The notes under the pieces were generated by a model that was not told where the DNA came from, did not search any database, and was given only the letters and a program-made list of their open reading frames with translations. Positions 23,110 through 24,880 of a stretch of DNA of 24,880 nucleotides are shown here, piece by piece (within the stretch, counting starts at the first letter, position 1; each line of letters opens with the position of its first letter). Location: assembly GCA_031976395.1 (NCBI GenBank), contig DALYLJ010000029.1:1-24880 (forward strand). The letters run 5' to 3'. The position numbers and the translations under genes were made by a program. The DNA comes from UBA11164 sp002420085 (GTDB taxonomy: Bacteria > Pseudomonadota > Gammaproteobacteria > Xanthomonadales > Xanthomonadaceae).

Positions 23110-24540
23110 TTACCGAAGGTTCGGGATTGCGCCTAAGCAACGGGCTGGGAAATGCGCAACGATGTAATCCCAGGCTTGCTTCGCCTCATCCAGGGTAAAG
23201 CTTGGCTCACCTTTTGTGTAAAGCAGTTTCGGTAATGTCAACCAGTCGATCCAACTATTTTGTCGCGAGGAATACATTATCCGGTCAATCCCATCCACAT
23301 GGCACAGACCAAAGTAATGACCCAGTTCGTGAATCGGTACATACTTCCAGACGATGTCCGGCTTGTTGTCGATGAAGGTCACACCCGAAGCATTGTGCGT
23401 CGGCTGGCAGGAACTCCCTTTGAGGCAGGCGGCGATTCCTCGCAGACTGTCCGTGTAACGGAACACGCCGACTGCAACGGGTGTGCATAGTTCGGCGCGC
23501 GCGCCGGGCTCGTCCACCTGGGCGTTGGTCCGAAGGATGATGTCGATCAGAAAGCGTACCAGAGAACTGGATGCAACGTCGGTATCGAAGCCATTGTGTT
23601 TGATGTGGTCCGCCTGCGTCACCTCCTGAGTTTCCTCGGTCCATTGCGGCATGAGTCCCAGTTCTCGGCCTTTCAACTCCGCAGCTCTCAGCTTCGTCTT
23701 GAGCACGCCATCTCGCATGCACAGAATAATAAATTTTGGCCCTTCCGCGCCGCGCGACGACAAGTAGGTGTTTAGTTCGTCTTCCGAAATCGGATTGTCA
23801 AACTCACCCCCACCGCCACCGGTCACAACCATGCCTTTCTTCAGGGTCTTGTAGCGTTTCCGATTCCAGAAGCCTTCGGTGAATTCAAATCCACACATCT
23901 CTCGCAGATTGATCTCGCCACGTTCGTGCAACACCACCAGATTAGGTATGCCGATTTCATCGGGTGAAGGCGTCTCGGAATCCACAAATGTGCGTACAGC
24001 GCGCATGGAGATGCGGTAGCCGAAGGCCCCGTGGTCGACACGCAGAGTGTCTTTAATGTTCTGGAGTTCTCCGCCGCTGTACTTGGCTTCGAGTAGCTTG
24101 CGCACGTAATCCCTGAGTTGCCTGCGGTTGTATTCCTCGATAATGTAATCCAGCGTGTCTCCCAAAAAAGCAATGCGCGCAAGCGTAGCGATAAAATCGA
24201 TAAGCCCCGTCCCGATCTGGATAAGCCCGTCCAGAATGCGGCGCCAGTCCAAAGTAAAGATGCCGGCGATCACATCCCACAAGCCGGTAAAGAAATCGCG
24301 AATGAAGCCGAGGACCGAAGCGACAATTTTGCAAACAGTCCGCACCACCCACTTGCCGACTTTGACGACTACCCAGTGAACGACTTTGACTAATGTCGTT
24401 ACCAGCCAGCATAGCCAGCGCAACGGATGCCACCAGGGGCGTTTCTTACACTTCTCCTCGGTCTTTTTGACCCATTCTTCGACCGGCTTGGAGATTTTTT
24501 CCTCGATCCATTCTTGGGTTTCAACGCATTCGATTGCCAT
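23110..24540 (-). CDS. Uncharacterised metzincin-like protein with Trp/Cys-rich hydrophobic N-terminus
   Basis: I do not recognise a named gene. The 476-residue protein has a C-terminal zinc-protease signature: H404-E405-L-G-H408-Y-F-G411-L-C-H414, followed by a Met-turn at Met422 (DRIMYSS), the metzincin HExxHxxGxxH arrangement. The N-terminus is a charged helix-like segment (EEKISKPVEEWVKKTEEKC), then about 90 residues rich in Trp, Val and Cys (WWHPLRWLCWLVTTLVKVV and on) that could enter membranes. A middle domain of about 250 residues with a Gly-rich VTGGGGGEFDNP is unfamiliar. There is no typical signal peptide. ATG 24540 has GGAGG 7 bases upstream. G+C is well below that of the genes to the left, suggesting transfer. 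The layout resembles delivered toxins or effectors, but that is inference. Confidence 0.8.
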   Translation of the reverse strand: MAIECVETQEWIEEKISKPVEEWVKKTEEKCKKRPWWHPLRWLCWLVTTLVKVVHWVVVKVGKWVVRTVCKIVASVLGFIRDFFTGLWDVIAGIFTLDWRRILDGLIQIGTGLIDFIATLARIAFLGDTLDYIIEEYNRRQLRDYVRKLLEAKYSGGELQNIKDTLRVDHGAFGYRISMRAVRTFVDSETPSPDEIGIPNLVVLHERGEINLREMCGFEFTEGFWNRKRYKTLKKGMVVTGGGGGEFDNPISEDELNTYLSSRGAEGPKFIILCMRDGVLKTKLRAAELKGRELGLMPQWTEETQEVTQADHIKHNGFDTDVASSSLVRFLIDIILRTNAQVDEPGARAELCTPVAVGVFRYTDSLRGIAACLKGSSCQPTHNASGVTFIDNKPDIVWKYVPIHELGHYFGLCHVDGIDRIMYSSRQNSWIDWLTLPKLLYTKGEPSFTLDEAKQAWDYIVAHFPARCLGAIPNLR

Positions 24541-24588
24541 GATCTGCCCTCCGCTTTACTTGTGATCAAACGCCGAATTTCTATCCGG

Positions 24589-24601
24589 CGGCGAATCGCC
24601 G
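24589..24601. promoter_or_regulatory. Small hairpin in the leader of the metzincin-like gene
   Basis: CGGCG and CGCCG pair around AAT. A second CGCCG at 24571-24575 can pair with CGGCG at 24586-24590 instead, so two mutually exclusive hairpins are possible about 30-60 bases before the start codon. Whether this switches anything is unknown. Confidence 0.3.
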
Positions 24602-24606
24602 TGTAT

Positions 24607-24635
24607 GCCCGCAGCCCAAGTCGGGCTTAGCGGGC
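24607..24635. repeat. Strong 11-bp imperfect palindrome
   Basis: GCCCGC+AGCCC (24607-24617) pairs with GGGCT+GCGGGC (24623-24627 and 24630-24635), with a 5-base loop and a 2-base bulge. It sits in the 235-base spacer between the partial gene at the right edge and the metzincin-like gene. No T tract follows on either strand, so it is not a canonical terminator. It could be an operator or a dispersed palindromic repeat. Confidence 0.5.
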
Positions 24636-24775
24636 GACGGGGTAATAAAAATCCCAGCAGGAACAACGAATTGCTGCGGTGACGCCGCCCTGCGCGAGAT
24701 GCTGCCGCGCTTGATCACCGCGATGATGCGTTGCATGCCACGTCCCGAGCGGCTATTGCGACTGGCGAACAACCA

Positions 24776-24880
24776 TCATGGCTGTGGGAGAGGGCCAATC
24801 AGGCCATCGAACAAATCAGAGCCTGCCTCATCCATATCCAACACATTGACATCATTGAGGCTGTCGATATCGAACTGAAG
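24776..24880 (-). CDS. C-terminal end of an unidentified acidic protein, cut by window edge
   Basis: An open frame enters from the right edge and stops at TGA 24778-24776, giving 34 residues. It contains FDIDSLNDVNVLDMDEAGSD and ends in GPLPQP. The segment is strongly acidic (many Asp) with no Cys. The frame is open to the edge, and its composition is similar to the metzincin-like gene downstream on the same strand. No family can be assigned from 34 residues, and it could be chance. A downstream 63-codon frame at 24581-24772 looks non-coding. Confidence 0.4.
   Translation of the reverse strand, partial: LQFDIDSLNDVNVLDMDEAGSDLFDGLIGPLPQP

Noticed and set aside
22972..23120. Integron attC-like core (GCTAAC) after the amidohydrolase gene
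   Set aside because: No matching GTTRRRY core lies at the expected distance, so the hairpin cannot be called an attC site.
22986..23198. 70-codon open frame on the plus strand
   Set aside because: It starts with GTG without a ribosome site, runs through the terminator-like hairpin and T tract, and overlaps the end of the minus-strand gene.
24581..24878. Short open frames on both strands (63 codons minus, 24581-24772; 59 residues plus, 24699-24878)
   Set aside because: No ribosome sites, no recognisable sequence, and they run through a palindrome or antisense to the partial gene at the edge.

Overview
The window is GC-rich, densely packed bacterial chromosome with nearly all genes on the minus strand. 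Two markers point to a gammaproteobacterium of the Xanthomonadales (Lysobacterales) type. One is a single-polypeptide aspartate kinase/diaminopimelate decarboxylase (LysAC). The other is the MurL/MurD2 pair, which makes the D-glutamate of peptidoglycan by epimerising UDP-MurNAc-L-Ala-L-Glu. The order-level placement is inference from these families; no rRNA or tRNA gene is present to confirm it.

Layout, left to right. (1) 1-1479: trpB (cut by the window edge) and trpF, overlapping, the end of a tryptophan operon. (2) 1729-2478: an FNR-type regulator with four cysteines that fit a 4Fe-4S sensor. (3) 2549-8233: a secreted S9 serine peptidase, a YfcC/DcuC-type transporter and a second secreted S9 peptidase, which look like a peptide-degradation and uptake module. 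(4) 8359-13249: ssb, a 2-oxoglutarate/Fe(II) oxygenase and the four dTDP-L-rhamnose genes rfbB, rfbA, rfbC, rfbD, mostly coupled by ATGA overlaps. A hexanucleotide microsatellite lies between rfbB and rfbA. (5) 13420-14436, plus strand: ispB (polyprenyl diphosphate synthase for the quinone side chain), facing away from ssb, with a TATAAT box on each strand between them. (6) 14481-19849: lysAC-murL-murD2, three overlapping genes that join diaminopimelate/lysine synthesis to the D-Glu step of peptidoglycan stem-peptide assembly. (7) 20124-21053, plus strand: a PhzF-family protein. (8) 21091-22782: an exported YtcJ-type amidohydrolase.

From about 22.9 kb to the right edge the character changes. 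G+C falls, the spacers lengthen and contain hairpins, and a plus-strand terminator-like hairpin with a T7 tract belongs to no visible gene. The one complete gene there (23110-24540) codes for an unrecognised 476-residue protein. It has a Trp/Cys/Val-rich hydrophobic N-terminal third and a C-terminal metzincin zinc-protease signature (HELGHYFGLCH plus a Met-turn). Upstream of it, at the right edge, is the acidic tail of another gene. This looks like the edge of an accessory segment and is the most novel part of the window.

Functional picture: the left 22.8 kb is housekeeping and envelope biology (tryptophan, lysine/DAP, peptidoglycan D-Glu, rhamnose for surface glycans, quinone tail, replication SSB, redox regulation) with a protein-degrading capacity. 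The right end carries an unusual, probably horizontally acquired protease-like protein.
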